NCBI GenBank assembly: GCA_964501725.1
Contig: CAZCTO010000007.1
Span: 1 to 64,000, forward strand
DNA from: CAZCTO01 sp964501725
Lineage (GTDB): Bacteria; Bacillota; Clostridia; Saccharofermentanales; Saccharofermentanaceae
DNA length: 64,000 nt
Direction of reading: 5' to 3'
A program made the position numbers and the translations under genes. The notes under the pieces are model-generated. The model saw nothing but the letters and a program-made list of their open reading frames with translations. It did no database searches and was not told the DNA's origin. Each line of letters opens with the position of its first letter. Positions within the stretch are counted from its first letter, which is position 1. Of this stretch, positions 17,932 to 26,414 are shown piece after piece.

Positions 17932-19026
17932 ATGAGTTTTGATGATCGAAAACTGCAGGAAATTGCCAATCGTTACGAGGAACTGTTATCTTCACTTTCT
18001 GATCCGTCTGTGATTTCGGATCAGCCTCGGTATCAGAAAATGAGCCGGGAGCTATCTGAGATCGAACCGATTATCAACTGCTACCACGAACTTCAGGAGA
18101 AGCAATCCGAGCTTGCCGAAGTACAGGAGCTTTTTCGGGGAGCGGAAGACGAAGATATGCGGGAGATGGCACGCGAAGAACAGAAAACGATTGCCTCCCG
18201 AATAGAAGAACTCGAAGAAGATCTTCGGGAAAAGACCTCGCCGCGCGATCCGAACGATCTGAAATCCGTAATCATTGAGATTCGTGCCGGTGCCGGAGGC
18301 GATGAGGCGGCCTTGTTTTGCGGAGTGCTGTATACCATGTATTCGACATACGCGCAGAACAGAGGTTGGCGCATTGAGCAAATTGACAGCAGTGAGACGG
18401 GACTCGGCGGATATAAAGAGATCATTTTTTCGATTGAAGGGCAGGGTGCCTACAGTCGGTTTAAGTACGAGAGCGGCGTGCACCGGGTTCAACGAGTTCC
18501 TGTGACCGAATCATCCGGGAGAGTGCACACATCAACAGTGACTGTAGCAGTGTTGCCCGAAGCGGAGGATGTGGAAATTGATATCAAACCCAATGATTTG
18601 AGAATTGATACTTTTCGCGCTTCCGGTGCCGGCGGTCAGCACGTTAACCGCACCGATTCGGCAATCCGCATCGTCCATATTCCAACCGGTCTGGTCGTTC
18701 AGTGCCAGGATCAGCGAAGCCAGTTCAAAAACAAGGATAAGGCGATGGCGGTTCTGATGAGCCGGCTTCAGAAACTGGAAAACGAGAAGCAACACGGAGC
18801 AATTGCATCTGACCGAAAGGCCCAGGTCGGTTCCGGAGAACGTTCCGAGCGGATACGCACGTATAATTATCATCAGGGCAGGGTATCCGATCACCGGATC
18901 GGCCTGACCCTCTACCGCCTCGAAGAAATCCTCGGCGGTGACCTGGACGAAATCATTAATGCGTTGGCTTTAGCGGACAAGACGAACACGCTCGGAGAAG
19001 CCTCATCCCAGGAGGATGATAAATGA
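17932..19026 (+). CDS. prfA: peptide chain release factor 1
   Basis: Recognises UAA and UAG and triggers peptide release at the ribosome. The 364-aa protein has the N-terminal coiled region, the RF1-type decoding region RVPVTESSGRVHTS near residue 190, and the catalytic GGQ in GAGGQHVNRTDSAIRI near 233, whose glutamine is the substrate of PrmC encoded upstream. Length is normal. The start follows AAGAGGAACC. Its TGA overlaps the ATG of the following tsaC fusion gene. Confidence 0.97.
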   Translation: MSFDDRKLQEIANRYEELLSSLSDPSVISDQPRYQKMSRELSEIEPIINCYHELQEKQSELAEVQELFRGAEDEDMREMAREEQKTIASRIEELEEDLREKTSPRDPNDLKSVIIEIRAGAGGDEAALFCGVLYTMYSTYAQNRGWRIEQIDSSETGLGGYKEIIFSIEGQGAYSRFKYESGVHRVQRVPVTESSGRVHTSTVTVAVLPEAEDVEIDIKPNDLRIDTFRASGAGGQHVNRTDSAIRIVHIPTGLVVQCQDQRSQFKNKDKAMAVLMSRLQKLENEKQHGAIASDRKAQVGSGERSERIRTYNYHQGRVSDHRIGLTLYRLEEILGGDLDEIINALALADKTNTLGEASSQEDDK

Positions 19027-20738
19027 TCCGTAACAACTCGAAGGGATCGGAAAACGAAATGGAAACGAAGTTGATCCACTACGAGAAAGATGCGGATCTT
19101 GCCGAACCTGCCGCGCTGATCGCAAGCGGAGAAGTGGTTGCTTTTCCGACGGAAACGGTATATGGCCTTGGTGCCAACGCGCTGGATCCGAAAGCGGTCG
19201 CGAAAATTTTTGTGGCGAAGGGGAGACCCGCGGATAATCCGCTGATTGTGCATGTCTCTGATCGGGCTGAGATCATTCCCCTTGTGAAAGAAATATCACC
19301 GCTTGCGGAGTGCCTTGCCGAAGCGTTTATGCCGGGTCCGATCACTCTGGTTATGTACAAAAGCAACATCATTCCGGACATCGTCAGCGCGGGTCTTCCG
19401 ACAGTCGGAATAAGACTGCCTTCCAACCGGATAGCAAGAGAACTTATTTCTTTGTCCGGTGTTCCGGTCGCCGCGCCCTCAGCAAATGAATCGGGCGGAC
19501 CTTCTCCGACACGAGCCGGTCACGTGATGAGGGATTTAAAGGGGAAAATCGCATGTGTTATTGACGGAGGATCGAGCGAGGTGGGTCTGGAATCCACAGT
19601 CGTTGATGTTACCGGCAACACGCCGGTTATCCTCAGGCCGGGTGCAGTGACTGCTGAAATGATCGAAAAAGTATGCCGGAAGAATGGTTTTCCGACTCAA
19701 AAAATGACCGTCAGTACTCACGTCGACCTGGATCAGACACCCAAAGCTCCCGGTATGAAATATCGGCATTATGCGCCGAAAGCACCCATCCGCATCATCT
19801 ATCCTGACCAGGATGGCTACGTTGACACTTTTTTAAATGCCGTCCGGGCAGAGTTAAAAAAAGAGACGGACCGAAGAATCGGTGTTTTTTGCGGAGACGA
19901 AATTTTCGAGAAGCTGCGCGATGAGTGCTCGGATCAGTCGCTATCGCGCATTCACACATATCATTTCGGAAAAGGAGACGATGTTGAGGCCGCGTCGAGC
20001 CACCTTTTTGCCGCGCTTCGGTGGATGGATAAAGAAGATGCGGACATTATTCTTGCCACCGGCTTTGAGAGCCGCGGACTGGCTACGGCGTATATGAACC
20101 GACTCGAAAAAGCAGCCGGAGCCGTGAGGGAAGCGAAAATTGACGCTTCTTCATTTCCGCCCGTGAAAGAGAAAGAATATCGACGAGTCCTTTTTGTCTG
20201 TACGGGGAATACATGCAGAAGCCCGATGGCTGAAGCTATTTTCAATGTATTGGCCGAGAGCGGCGGGCCATATGTATCGTCAACGAACAGATCGATGAGA
20301 ATCGAGCTGATTGCCTCATCAGCCGGGATCTATGCCGATTTTGGCAGTCCCGCGGCGACGTATGCGGAGGATGCGGTGAGGAATCTTTACGGAGCTGATC
20401 TCGGAAACCACCGATCGAGAAAAACGACACGACAGATTCTTGCGGAAAATGATCTGGTTCTCGGCATGACCCGCGAACATGCTGCTTATATGCGATCCAA
20501 TTTCCCGGAGTTTAAAGACCGGATATACTCAATATTCGAGTATTTGGGACTTACGGGCACCTCCGCGCCGGTTCAAAAGGATCCGACCACCCGGTCGGAT
20601 ATCCCGGATCCTTACGGGCGCAATCTCTCGGTCTACGAGAATACCGCGGCAGTACTAAAAGACCTGATAGACGCAATGTTTCCGAAGCTGTTGAAAGACT
20701 TGGGAATTGAGCAACAGGATAAATCCGAAAACGGCTGA
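19023..20738 (+). CDS. tsaC: threonylcarbamoyl-AMP synthase (TsaC/Sua5) fused to a low-molecular-weight phosphatase
   Basis: A 571-aa two-enzyme fusion. Residues about 14-210 are the YrdC/TsaC domain (FPTETVYGLG, KGRPADNPLIVHV), which makes threonylcarbamoyl-AMP for the t6A tRNA modification. About 240-360 are the Sua5 domain introduced by APGMKYRHYAP. About 388-560 are a low-molecular-weight phosphatase with P-loop CTGNTCRS near 390 and the general-acid motif DPYGR near 527. The threonine in the loop resembles YwlE, the protein-arginine phosphatase, more than tyrosine phosphatases. In Bacillus these are separate genes, ywlC and ywlE. ATG overlaps the prfA stop and follows GGAGG. Confidence 0.93.
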   Translation: MIRNNSKGSENEMETKLIHYEKDADLAEPAALIASGEVVAFPTETVYGLGANALDPKAVAKIFVAKGRPADNPLIVHVSDRAEIIPLVKEISPLAECLAEAFMPGPITLVMYKSNIIPDIVSAGLPTVGIRLPSNRIARELISLSGVPVAAPSANESGGPSPTRAGHVMRDLKGKIACVIDGGSSEVGLESTVVDVTGNTPVILRPGAVTAEMIEKVCRKNGFPTQKMTVSTHVDLDQTPKAPGMKYRHYAPKAPIRIIYPDQDGYVDTFLNAVRAELKKETDRRIGVFCGDEIFEKLRDECSDQSLSRIHTYHFGKGDDVEAASSHLFAALRWMDKEDADIILATGFESRGLATAYMNRLEKAAGAVREAKIDASSFPPVKEKEYRRVLFVCTGNTCRSPMAEAIFNVLAESGGPYVSSTNRSMRIELIASSAGIYADFGSPAATYAEDAVRNLYGADLGNHRSRKTTRQILAENDLVLGMTREHAAYMRSNFPEFKDRIYSIFEYLGLTGTSAPVQKDPTTRSDIPDPYGRNLSVYENTAAVLKDLIDAMFPKLLKDLGIEQQDKSENG

Positions 20739-20912
20739 TTTTCGTATATATCCTATAGATATTTCTTCCGGCGGGCATTATGATTGAATGGTGTCCGGCT
20801 CGTGGATACAGTTTGAATATCGGCATATTTCATCTGCGGATAACCAGGAAATTGACCGGATGCTTGTGGAGTCAGTTTTGCCGCAAATTGAACGTCGGAA
20901 TATCGGGATTGC

Positions 20913-21030
20913 TTGACGGGCATGGAATCCTGTGCTATCCTCGTTCGTGCCGCTAAGGATGCGGTTTTATAGTGTTTTATCCTCGCTCACACGGAGTGTG
21001 TGGGCCGTTTAGTCCAGGAGGAGGTGAATT
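20913..21030 (+). promoter_or_regulatory. promoter and structured leader of the rpsF operon
   Basis: TTGACG, 17 bases, TATCCT (20913-20941) is a good promoter. The 90-base leader contains an 8-bp hairpin (20985-20992 with 20998-21005) followed at once by CCG, just before the ribosome site. Many bacteria regulate this operon through a leader with a CCG motif that binds the S6:S18 complex. The position and CCG fit, but I could not confirm the fold. The preceding stretch from 20739 holds no gene I can support. Confidence 0.4.
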
Positions 21031-21033
21031 TCA

Positions 21034-21321
21034 ATGGCAAACAAGTATGAGATGATCGTTGTTTTAAGTCCCGTTCTCGGTGAGGAAGGGATTGCTTCTA
21101 CGACGGAAGTCGTTAAGACGAAGCTTGAAACCGGTGCGACAATCGACTCGATGGAGACACTCGGCATGAAGCGTCTTGCGTACGAAATCAATGATCAGAA
21201 AGAAGGTTTCTACCTTCAGTTTAACTTCACGGCAGAATCCAGTTTCCCTAAGGAGATGGAGCGTGTTCTGAAGATTACCGAAGGCGTGTTACGTTTTCTC
21301 GTTATCCGTACCGATGAGTAA
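21034..21321 (+). CDS. rpsF: 30S ribosomal protein S6
   Basis: Ribosomal protein bS6 (95 aa), which binds S18 on the platform of the small subunit. It starts with the usual YEMIVVLSP strand, and MKRLAYEINDQKEGFYLQFNF is the characteristic centre. There is no long acidic tail. The ribosome site is a perfect AGGAGGTGA. It is first in the rpsF-ssb-rpsR string, 21 bases before ssb. Confidence 0.97.
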   Translation: MANKYEMIVVLSPVLGEEGIASTTEVVKTKLETGATIDSMETLGMKRLAYEINDQKEGFYLQFNFTAESSFPKEMERVLKITEGVLRFLVIRTDE

Positions 21322-21342
21322 TCAAGAAAAGGAAGTGTACGT

Positions 21343-21795
21343 ATGAACAAAGTCATTCTTGTCGGAAGACTCACAAAGGATCCCGAAGTGAAGACCACCC
21401 AGAATCAGATTGAGTACTGCAGTTTTTCGGTCGCCGTTGACCGTCGTTTCAAATCCGCCAGCGGAGAGAAGCAGTCGGACTTTATCAATTGTGTCGCATG
21501 GAGACAGCAGGCTAAGCTTCTTGGGCAGTATTTCCAGAAAGGTTCCCGGATCGGAATTGTCGGCAGTATTCAAAGCAGATCATACGACGACAAGGACGGG
21601 AAGAAAGTCTATGTGACCGAAGTATCCGTTGATGAAATCGAGTTTGTTGATTCGAAGCGCGACGGATCAGGCAATTCTTCAGGAGACGAAAGTTCATCCG
21701 CATCTATGTCCCGGACTCCTCCGCCGGCTTTGCAGGTGGAAAGCGGTTTTTATCCCGCGATGGATGACGATACATCACTCCCGTTTGATTTATGA
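21343..21795 (+). CDS. ssb: single-stranded DNA-binding protein
   Basis: Homotetrameric SSB (150 aa) for replication and repair. Residues 1-105 are the OB fold (MNKVILVGRLTKDPEVK, FINCVAWRQQAKLL). A Ser/Gly-rich linker follows, and the protein ends in the acidic tip DDDTSLPFDL that recruits partner proteins. The position between rpsF and rpsR is typical of Firmicutes. Confidence 0.97.
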   Translation: MNKVILVGRLTKDPEVKTTQNQIEYCSFSVAVDRRFKSASGEKQSDFINCVAWRQQAKLLGQYFQKGSRIGIVGSIQSRSYDDKDGKKVYVTEVSVDEIEFVDSKRDGSGNSSGDESSSASMSRTPPPALQVESGFYPAMDDDTSLPFDL

Positions 21796-21872
21796 TGAAT
21801 GCGCCGGATGCGGCGCCCCGGTATCGTGCAGGCAGCACGACCGGCCCAGTATTATTTGAAAGGAGATACCAG

Positions 21873-22154
21873 ATGTCTGAGAATAGAGGACCCCGTTCCG
21901 GTGGACGTGATTTCGGCGGTGACCGCGGCGGAATGAGAATGAGACGCACACGCCGTAAGGTTTGCGCTTTCTGTGCCGACAAGGTTGAGAAGATCGAATA
22001 TAAGGATATGGGAAGAATTCGCAAATTTACATCCGATCGCGGCAAGATTTTGCCGAAGCGGATGACTGGCAATTGCGCCAAGCATCAGAGAGAACTGACC
22101 ATTGCGATCAAGCGTGCAAGACACATCGCACTTCTTCCGTATGTGGTTGATTAA
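21873..22154 (+). CDS. rpsR: 30S ribosomal protein S18
   Basis: Ribosomal protein bS18 (93 aa). The basic Gly/Arg-rich N-terminus precedes KVCAFCADKVEKIEYKD, a cysteine-bearing form that may bind zinc, and the conserved core GRILPKRMTG-type region (here GKILPKRMTGNCAKHQREL) and AIKRARHIALLPY. The open frame extends 27 codons upstream and overlaps ssb, but the ATG at 21873 has AAAGGAGA at the right distance. It ends the first part of the cluster; a terminator-like hairpin and a new promoter follow. Confidence 0.96.
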   Translation: MSENRGPRSGGRDFGGDRGGMRMRRTRRKVCAFCADKVEKIEYKDMGRIRKFTSDRGKILPKRMTGNCAKHQRELTIAIKRARHIALLPYVVD

Positions 22155-22191
22155 TTAATAATGGAAGAACGGAAATAGGTGTCAATCGCAT

Positions 22192-22220
22192 TTGCGATTC
22201 ATGCCGTCAACGTTTATAAT
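22192..22220 (+). promoter_or_regulatory. strong candidate promoter of rplI-dnaB
   Basis: TTGCGA, 17 bases, and a perfect TATAAT. Transcription would begin around 22226, at the first bases of the terminator-like hairpin that follows. Confidence 0.6.
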
Positions 22221-22224
22221 TATT

Positions 22225-22268
22225 GGGCATCCACCGTACACGTTATGGAGGGTGCCCGATTTTTATTA
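22225..22268 (+). terminator. terminator-like hairpin between rpsR and rplI, at the predicted 5' end of the rplI transcript
   Basis: GGGCATCC (22225-22232) pairs with GGGTGCCC (22250-22257), including one G-T pair, and the stem is followed by GATTTTTATTATT. It can terminate rpsR transcripts. Because the -10 box ends at 22220, the same hairpin would also be the first element of the rplI RNA, acting as an attenuator or as a 5' stabiliser. Confidence 0.65.
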
Positions 22269-22285
22269 TTCCGTGAAAGGGGAGA

Positions 22286-22306
22286 ACGCGCGGAAGAGAC
22301 GCGCGT
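22286..22306 (+). promoter_or_regulatory. hairpin between the rplI Shine-Dalgarno and start codon
   Basis: A perfect 7-bp stem, ACGCGCG with CGCGCGT, loop GAAGAGA, sits between the only good ribosome site (AAAGGGGAG, 22277-22285) and the rplI ATG at 22317. The linear distance is too long for normal initiation; folding of the hairpin shortens it to about 10 bases. Confidence 0.45.
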
Positions 22307-22316
22307 CAGTATCGGA

Positions 22317-22763
22317 ATGAAGGTCATTTTATTATCAGATGTTAAGGGTCTTGGAAAGACAGACGATATCGTTGAAGTCAGCGATGGCTACGCAAGAAAT
22401 TTCCTTTTCAAGAAAAATGTTGCGCTTGAAGCAACTCCATCCAATTTGAATACGATCAGAAACAGGAAGGGTGCGCTGGCTGAGAAAGCCAGAAGAGAGC
22501 TCGAAGAGGCCAGGCAAACAGGTGCCAAACTTTCGGGAATGCGCATTGAACTTGCAATGAAGACCGGGGAAGGCGGAAGACTTTACGGTGCCGTCACTGC
22601 AGGGGATATCGCGGATGTCCTTGAGAAACAGGGAATCAAAGCGGACAAGAAAAATATCACCATGAAAAGCCCCATGAAGACCGTCGGAGAATTCGAGGCC
22701 TCTATCAAATTGCACACTGAAGTGTCGGTCAACATTGTAGTTGAAGTCAAGTCGATTGTATAA
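22317..22763 (+). CDS. rplI: 50S ribosomal protein L9
   Basis: Ribosomal protein bL9 (148 aa). It starts MKVILLSDVKGLGKTDDIVEV, then SDGYARNFLFKKNVALEAT, the long connecting helix, and the C-terminal domain (GGRLYGAVTAGDIADVL). The open frame extends 46 codons upstream, but the family N-terminus fixes the start at 22317. The local ribosome site is poor and the leader is structured. It precedes dnaB by 35 bases. Confidence 0.96.
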   Translation: MKVILLSDVKGLGKTDDIVEVSDGYARNFLFKKNVALEATPSNLNTIRNRKGALAEKARRELEEARQTGAKLSGMRIELAMKTGEGGRLYGAVTAGDIADVLEKQGIKADKKNITMKSPMKTVGEFEASIKLHTEVSVNIVVEVKSIV

Positions 22764-22798
22764 CCGGCTATTGAGTATTTTTGCATCCGGAGGAGTAT

Positions 22799-24265
22799 AT
22801 GGCTAAGCCGACAGTGAACAATCCGGCAGGAAGAGTTCCGCCGCAAAGCATCCAGGCGGAACAGGCTGTTCTGTGCTCATGTCTCGACAGCGAGAGTGCA
22901 ATGATGGTTGCTCTTACAGCGCTTGTTCCGGCTGACTTTTATCATCCCGGACACCGGCTCATATTTTCGGCAATTTTAGAACTCTCTTCATTACGGAATG
23001 CGGTCGATATTATCACTGTATCAGAGCATCTTGCCAAAAAAGGTGAACTCGAAGCGGTCGGCGGCACATCATACATCAGTCAATTGTCTGATTTGATGAT
23101 TATTCGTTCGAATGTCGCGGACTATGCCGCCATTGTTCGCCAGAAATCAATGCTCCGTCGTCTGATTACGTCGCTGGATGAAGTGATGAAGCTCTCGTTC
23201 GAAGGTGAACAGGAAGCGAATAATCTTGTTGACATTGCAATCAAGCGGCTCTCTGACATGAGGGAAGCGCCTGCCGGAATCGGATTCGAGAGCGTTAACG
23301 ACATTCTAAAAAGAACTCTTCAAGATATTTTGGATATCAGCAAGGGAAAGAAAGAACGAAAAGTCGTCCGTACCGGATTCCCGAAGCTGGATCAGGCAAC
23401 AGGCGGACTTCGCCCGGGATCTCTGATTATCGTTGCCGCACGTCCTGCGATGGGTAAGTCCGCGCTGGTGGTTAACATTGCAACGAATACCGCGATCAGC
23501 TATAAAACGCACGTTGCGTTTTTCAGCCTTGAAATGTCCAAGGAGGAAATCGGTAACCGTATCTTATCTTCGAAATCTTCCATCAGTACTTTCAAATTAC
23601 AGAATGCAAACATCAACGACGATGAATGGACTCACATTTCACAGGCTCTGTCGCTGTTGTCGCCGGCACCCTTTTATATTGACGACCGGTCAGGTATCAA
23701 TACTGTCGAAATGATGGCCAAGTGTCGTCAGCTCAAAAATGAAAACAGACTGGGCCTGGTTGTCGTTGACTATATGCAACTGATGTCACCTGCAGGCGGC
23801 CGGAATAGCGGGAATCGGCAACAGGAGATTTCCGAAATCTCCAGATCGCTTAAGATCATGGCGAAGGAGCTGGAAGTGCCTGTTATAGCACTTTCGCAGT
23901 TATCCAGAGGTGCGGAGCAACGCGATGAGCACCGGCCGATTCTATCCGATCTCCGCGATTCCGGCGCAATTGAGCAAGATGCGGATTTGGTTATGTTTAT
24001 TTATCGTAAAAACTATTATGAAAGTAACCTTGAGAAACCGGAAATCGAAGATGCAGAAATTATCCTTGCCAAAAACCGTCAGGGCCCCACGAAGACGGTT
24101 CATATGAAGTGGTGGGCGAAGAGGACGTTGTTTTTCGAGCCAGACCTGCCGGGCGAGTCAAATGAAGCAGATGATTACACACCGGGCAAGAAAACAGGCG
24201 CAAAAAAAGAGTCCCCGGAAGCGATCTACAGCCCCGGTGACAAAGATGCGCCGCCTGAATTTTAG
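22799..24265 (+). CDS. dnaB: replicative DNA helicase DnaB (DnaC in Bacillus)
   Basis: Hexameric replication fork helicase, 488 aa. Residues about 10-115 are the N-terminal primase-interacting domain (PQSIQAEQAVLCSCL). The RecA-type core carries Walker A ARPAMGKSAL near 218, Walker B VVVDYMQLM near 322, and the DnaB motifs SQLSRGAEQR and SDLRDSGAIEQDAD. Lengths and order are normal and no intein is present. The start at 22799 follows CGGAGGAG; six upstream in-frame codons lie before the ribosome site. Confidence 0.97.
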   Translation: MAKPTVNNPAGRVPPQSIQAEQAVLCSCLDSESAMMVALTALVPADFYHPGHRLIFSAILELSSLRNAVDIITVSEHLAKKGELEAVGGTSYISQLSDLMIIRSNVADYAAIVRQKSMLRRLITSLDEVMKLSFEGEQEANNLVDIAIKRLSDMREAPAGIGFESVNDILKRTLQDILDISKGKKERKVVRTGFPKLDQATGGLRPGSLIIVAARPAMGKSALVVNIATNTAISYKTHVAFFSLEMSKEEIGNRILSSKSSISTFKLQNANINDDEWTHISQALSLLSPAPFYIDDRSGINTVEMMAKCRQLKNENRLGLVVVDYMQLMSPAGGRNSGNRQQEISEISRSLKIMAKELEVPVIALSQLSRGAEQRDEHRPILSDLRDSGAIEQDADLVMFIYRKNYYESNLEKPEIEDAEIILAKNRQGPTKTVHMKWWAKRTLFFEPDLPGESNEADDYTPGKKTGAKKESPEAIYSPGDKDAPPEF

Positions 24266-24301
24266 TCGATTGAACCAAGGATGATACCGGAGGCCGCCGG
24301 A

Positions 24302-25864
24302 ATGCAATTTCTTGATGAATTTCGTGAATATGCTCTGCGTAATTGTCTGTTGGAATGCGAAGCAGTTGTTGTCGGCGTTTCCGGCGGACCGGATTCGATG
24401 TGTCTGTTGAATCTTCTTCTGGAGCATCAGGATCATAATAGAAAACACATTCAAGGCGATTCCGGGTCGTCTTTTCCGAGGATCATCGTCGCTCATCTTC
24501 ACCATGGTGTTCGCGGTGACGCAGCCGATCATGACGAAAGGATGGTCCGGGAATACTGCGATGCCGCGGGAATACCTTTTCACGCAAAGAGAATCAATAT
24601 TATGGAAGTTGCAAAGAGCGACGGAATTGGACTCGAAGAAGCGGGAAGAGAAGCCAGATATGCTTTTTTCAGAGAATTGGTGTCGATGTATTCGGGAGAA
24701 TGCACGTCCGTTCGAATTGCGGTGGCTCATCATCGAGAGGATCAGGCCGAGACAATGCTTATGAATTTGTTCCGGGGCACCGGAATGGATGGATTATGCG
24801 CCATGAGCCCTCTTCGAAACGATATTATCCGACCGCTCCTTTTCGCGTCGCGAGAGCAAATCATGGAGTATGTTAAGGCAAACGGAATTCCTTTCTGTGA
24901 GGATGCAACCAATGTCGAAAATCATTTTGCGCGTAACAAGTGGCGCAACCGGATACTACCGCTCATCAGAGAGGTGTCTGTTAAAGACCCGGTAGATGCT
25001 TTGCTTTCGACAAATGAACTCCTTTTTCAAGATAAGTTGTTCTTCGACGGCCTGGTTTCCGACTTGTTCCGAACTCATCGGACGACTGTGACTCAAGGCA
25101 ATTCAGGGCTTCCCTGCTCATGTCTGCGCGAGAATATGCCGGCAGTCTCGACGCGTCTGGTGCGCCGCTTATTTTGCGAGAGGTTTTCTCATACGGCTGA
25201 TTTGAGTTTTCGTCAGGTCGAACAAATTCTGGTGTTGGCGGAAAGCGGCGGCGGCAATAAGAAGATCTCTCTTAGCGGCGGCAAAATCGCAAGAATCGAA
25301 TCGGACACACTTTTCTTTTCTGAAACCGTCGAATCGCGACCGGACAAGCTTCACGGCGAGACATACTTCGGTAAGGAGTACCTGGTCTTGGGGCAACCGT
25401 GGGATGGAGAAGTCTCCGTTTTTGAAGAAAACAGTGTCGGACTGAAGTCTGAAGGTAAGATTATTTTAGATTTTCCTCTGTTCACGCTTGAAGTAATTCT
25501 CGTTGAGAATCCCGGCCAGGTAGTTTATAATAGTCGGGCATGGTATTGTCCGGGCGATGTCCTCGCTCTATTGAAGATGCGTACGGCAAGACCGCAGGAT
25601 CATATTGTTGTGGCTGGAAGAACATCCGGAAAGAAACTTCGCAGGTTTCTTACAGATTGCAAAGTGCCGTCGTTCATCCGTGGAAGGATGATTGTTTTTG
25701 CGAATCAATCCGATATTTGCTGGATTCCCGGAATCGCTCACGCGCAGGGGTTTGTCGATGAAGTGTCATATATGCGGTTCATTGAGTCAAAATCGTGTGA
25801 AGAACTTTTCCGGAAGGGAAGTCAGCCGATATATAGGGTAACAATCATAGAAAAGGGTATTTGA
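24302..25864 (+). CDS. tilS: tRNA(Ile)-lysidine synthetase
   Basis: Converts C34 of the minor isoleucine tRNA (anticodon CAU) to lysidine using ATP and lysine, so that it reads AUA. The protein (520 aa) has the PP-loop VGVSGGPDSMCLLN near residue 25, the conserved HHGVRGDAADHDE region near 70, and a DATN-containing loop. The C-terminal TilS domain contains SGKKLRRFLTDCKVP and IAHAQGF. ATG at 24302 follows GGAGG; an ATG 21 bases upstream lies before it. The order tilS-hpt-ftsH is conserved in Firmicutes. Confidence 0.95.
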   Translation: MQFLDEFREYALRNCLLECEAVVVGVSGGPDSMCLLNLLLEHQDHNRKHIQGDSGSSFPRIIVAHLHHGVRGDAADHDERMVREYCDAAGIPFHAKRINIMEVAKSDGIGLEEAGREARYAFFRELVSMYSGECTSVRIAVAHHREDQAETMLMNLFRGTGMDGLCAMSPLRNDIIRPLLFASREQIMEYVKANGIPFCEDATNVENHFARNKWRNRILPLIREVSVKDPVDALLSTNELLFQDKLFFDGLVSDLFRTHRTTVTQGNSGLPCSCLRENMPAVSTRLVRRLFCERFSHTADLSFRQVEQILVLAESGGGNKKISLSGGKIARIESDTLFFSETVESRPDKLHGETYFGKEYLVLGQPWDGEVSVFEENSVGLKSEGKIILDFPLFTLEVILVENPGQVVYNSRAWYCPGDVLALLKMRTARPQDHIVVAGRTSGKKLRRFLTDCKVPSFIRGRMIVFANQSDICWIPGIAHAQGFVDEVSYMRFIESKSCEELFRKGSQPIYRVTIIEKGI

Positions 25865-25874
25865 GGAGCGTATA

Positions 25875-26414
25875 ATGGCGCATAAAGTAGATAGGATTTT
25901 GATTAACAGAGATGACATTGACGCAATGGTCAGCAGAATGGCGGAGCAAATATCTGCGGATTATGCGGGCCGGGAACTGATTGTTGTCGGAATACTGAAA
26001 GGCTCATTCATTTTTATGGCTGACCTTGTCCGCAAAATGACCGTGCCCGTTATAGTTGATTTTATGTCGGTAACGAGCTATTACGGCAGCACACAGAGCT
26101 CGGGGATTGTTAAAATAATCAAGGACATGGATGTAAATATTAACGGAAAGGATGTTCTTATTGTTGAAGACATCATAGATTCCGGCCTGACACTTCAGAA
26201 CCTCAAGGAGATGCTGATGACTAAGGAACCTGCAAGCCTTCGTGTTTGTGTTGCTTTTGATAAGCCCGACCGGAGAAAGACAGTAATTGAAGCGGATTAT
26301 ATCGGTATGAAGATCCCGGACGAGTTTATTGTTGGCTATGGACTCGATTATGCCGGCAAATATAGAAATATACCCGACGTTTGTATTATGGAACCAGATG
26401 GAGGTACCCTATGA
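25875..26414 (+). CDS. hpt: hypoxanthine phosphoribosyltransferase
   Basis: Purine salvage enzyme (179 aa) that makes IMP or GMP from hypoxanthine or guanine and PRPP. It has GILKGSFIFMADL, VDFMSVTSYYG, the PRPP-binding motif VLIVEDIIDSGLTL near residue 95, and the C-terminal IPDEFIVGYGLDYAGKYR. Length is normal. The start follows TGAGGAG, 10 bases after tilS, and the TGA overlaps the ftsH ATG. Confidence 0.96.
   Translation: MAHKVDRILINRDDIDAMVSRMAEQISADYAGRELIVVGILKGSFIFMADLVRKMTVPVIVDFMSVTSYYGSTQSSGIVKIIKDMDVNINGKDVLIVEDIIDSGLTLQNLKEMLMTKEPASLRVCVAFDKPDRRKTVIEADYIGMKIPDEFIVGYGLDYAGKYRNIPDVCIMEPDGGTL

Noticed and set aside
20780..20952. A 56-codon plus-strand frame between the tsaC fusion and rpsF
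   Set aside because: No ribosome site, composition unlike neighbours, and it overlaps the rpsF promoter.
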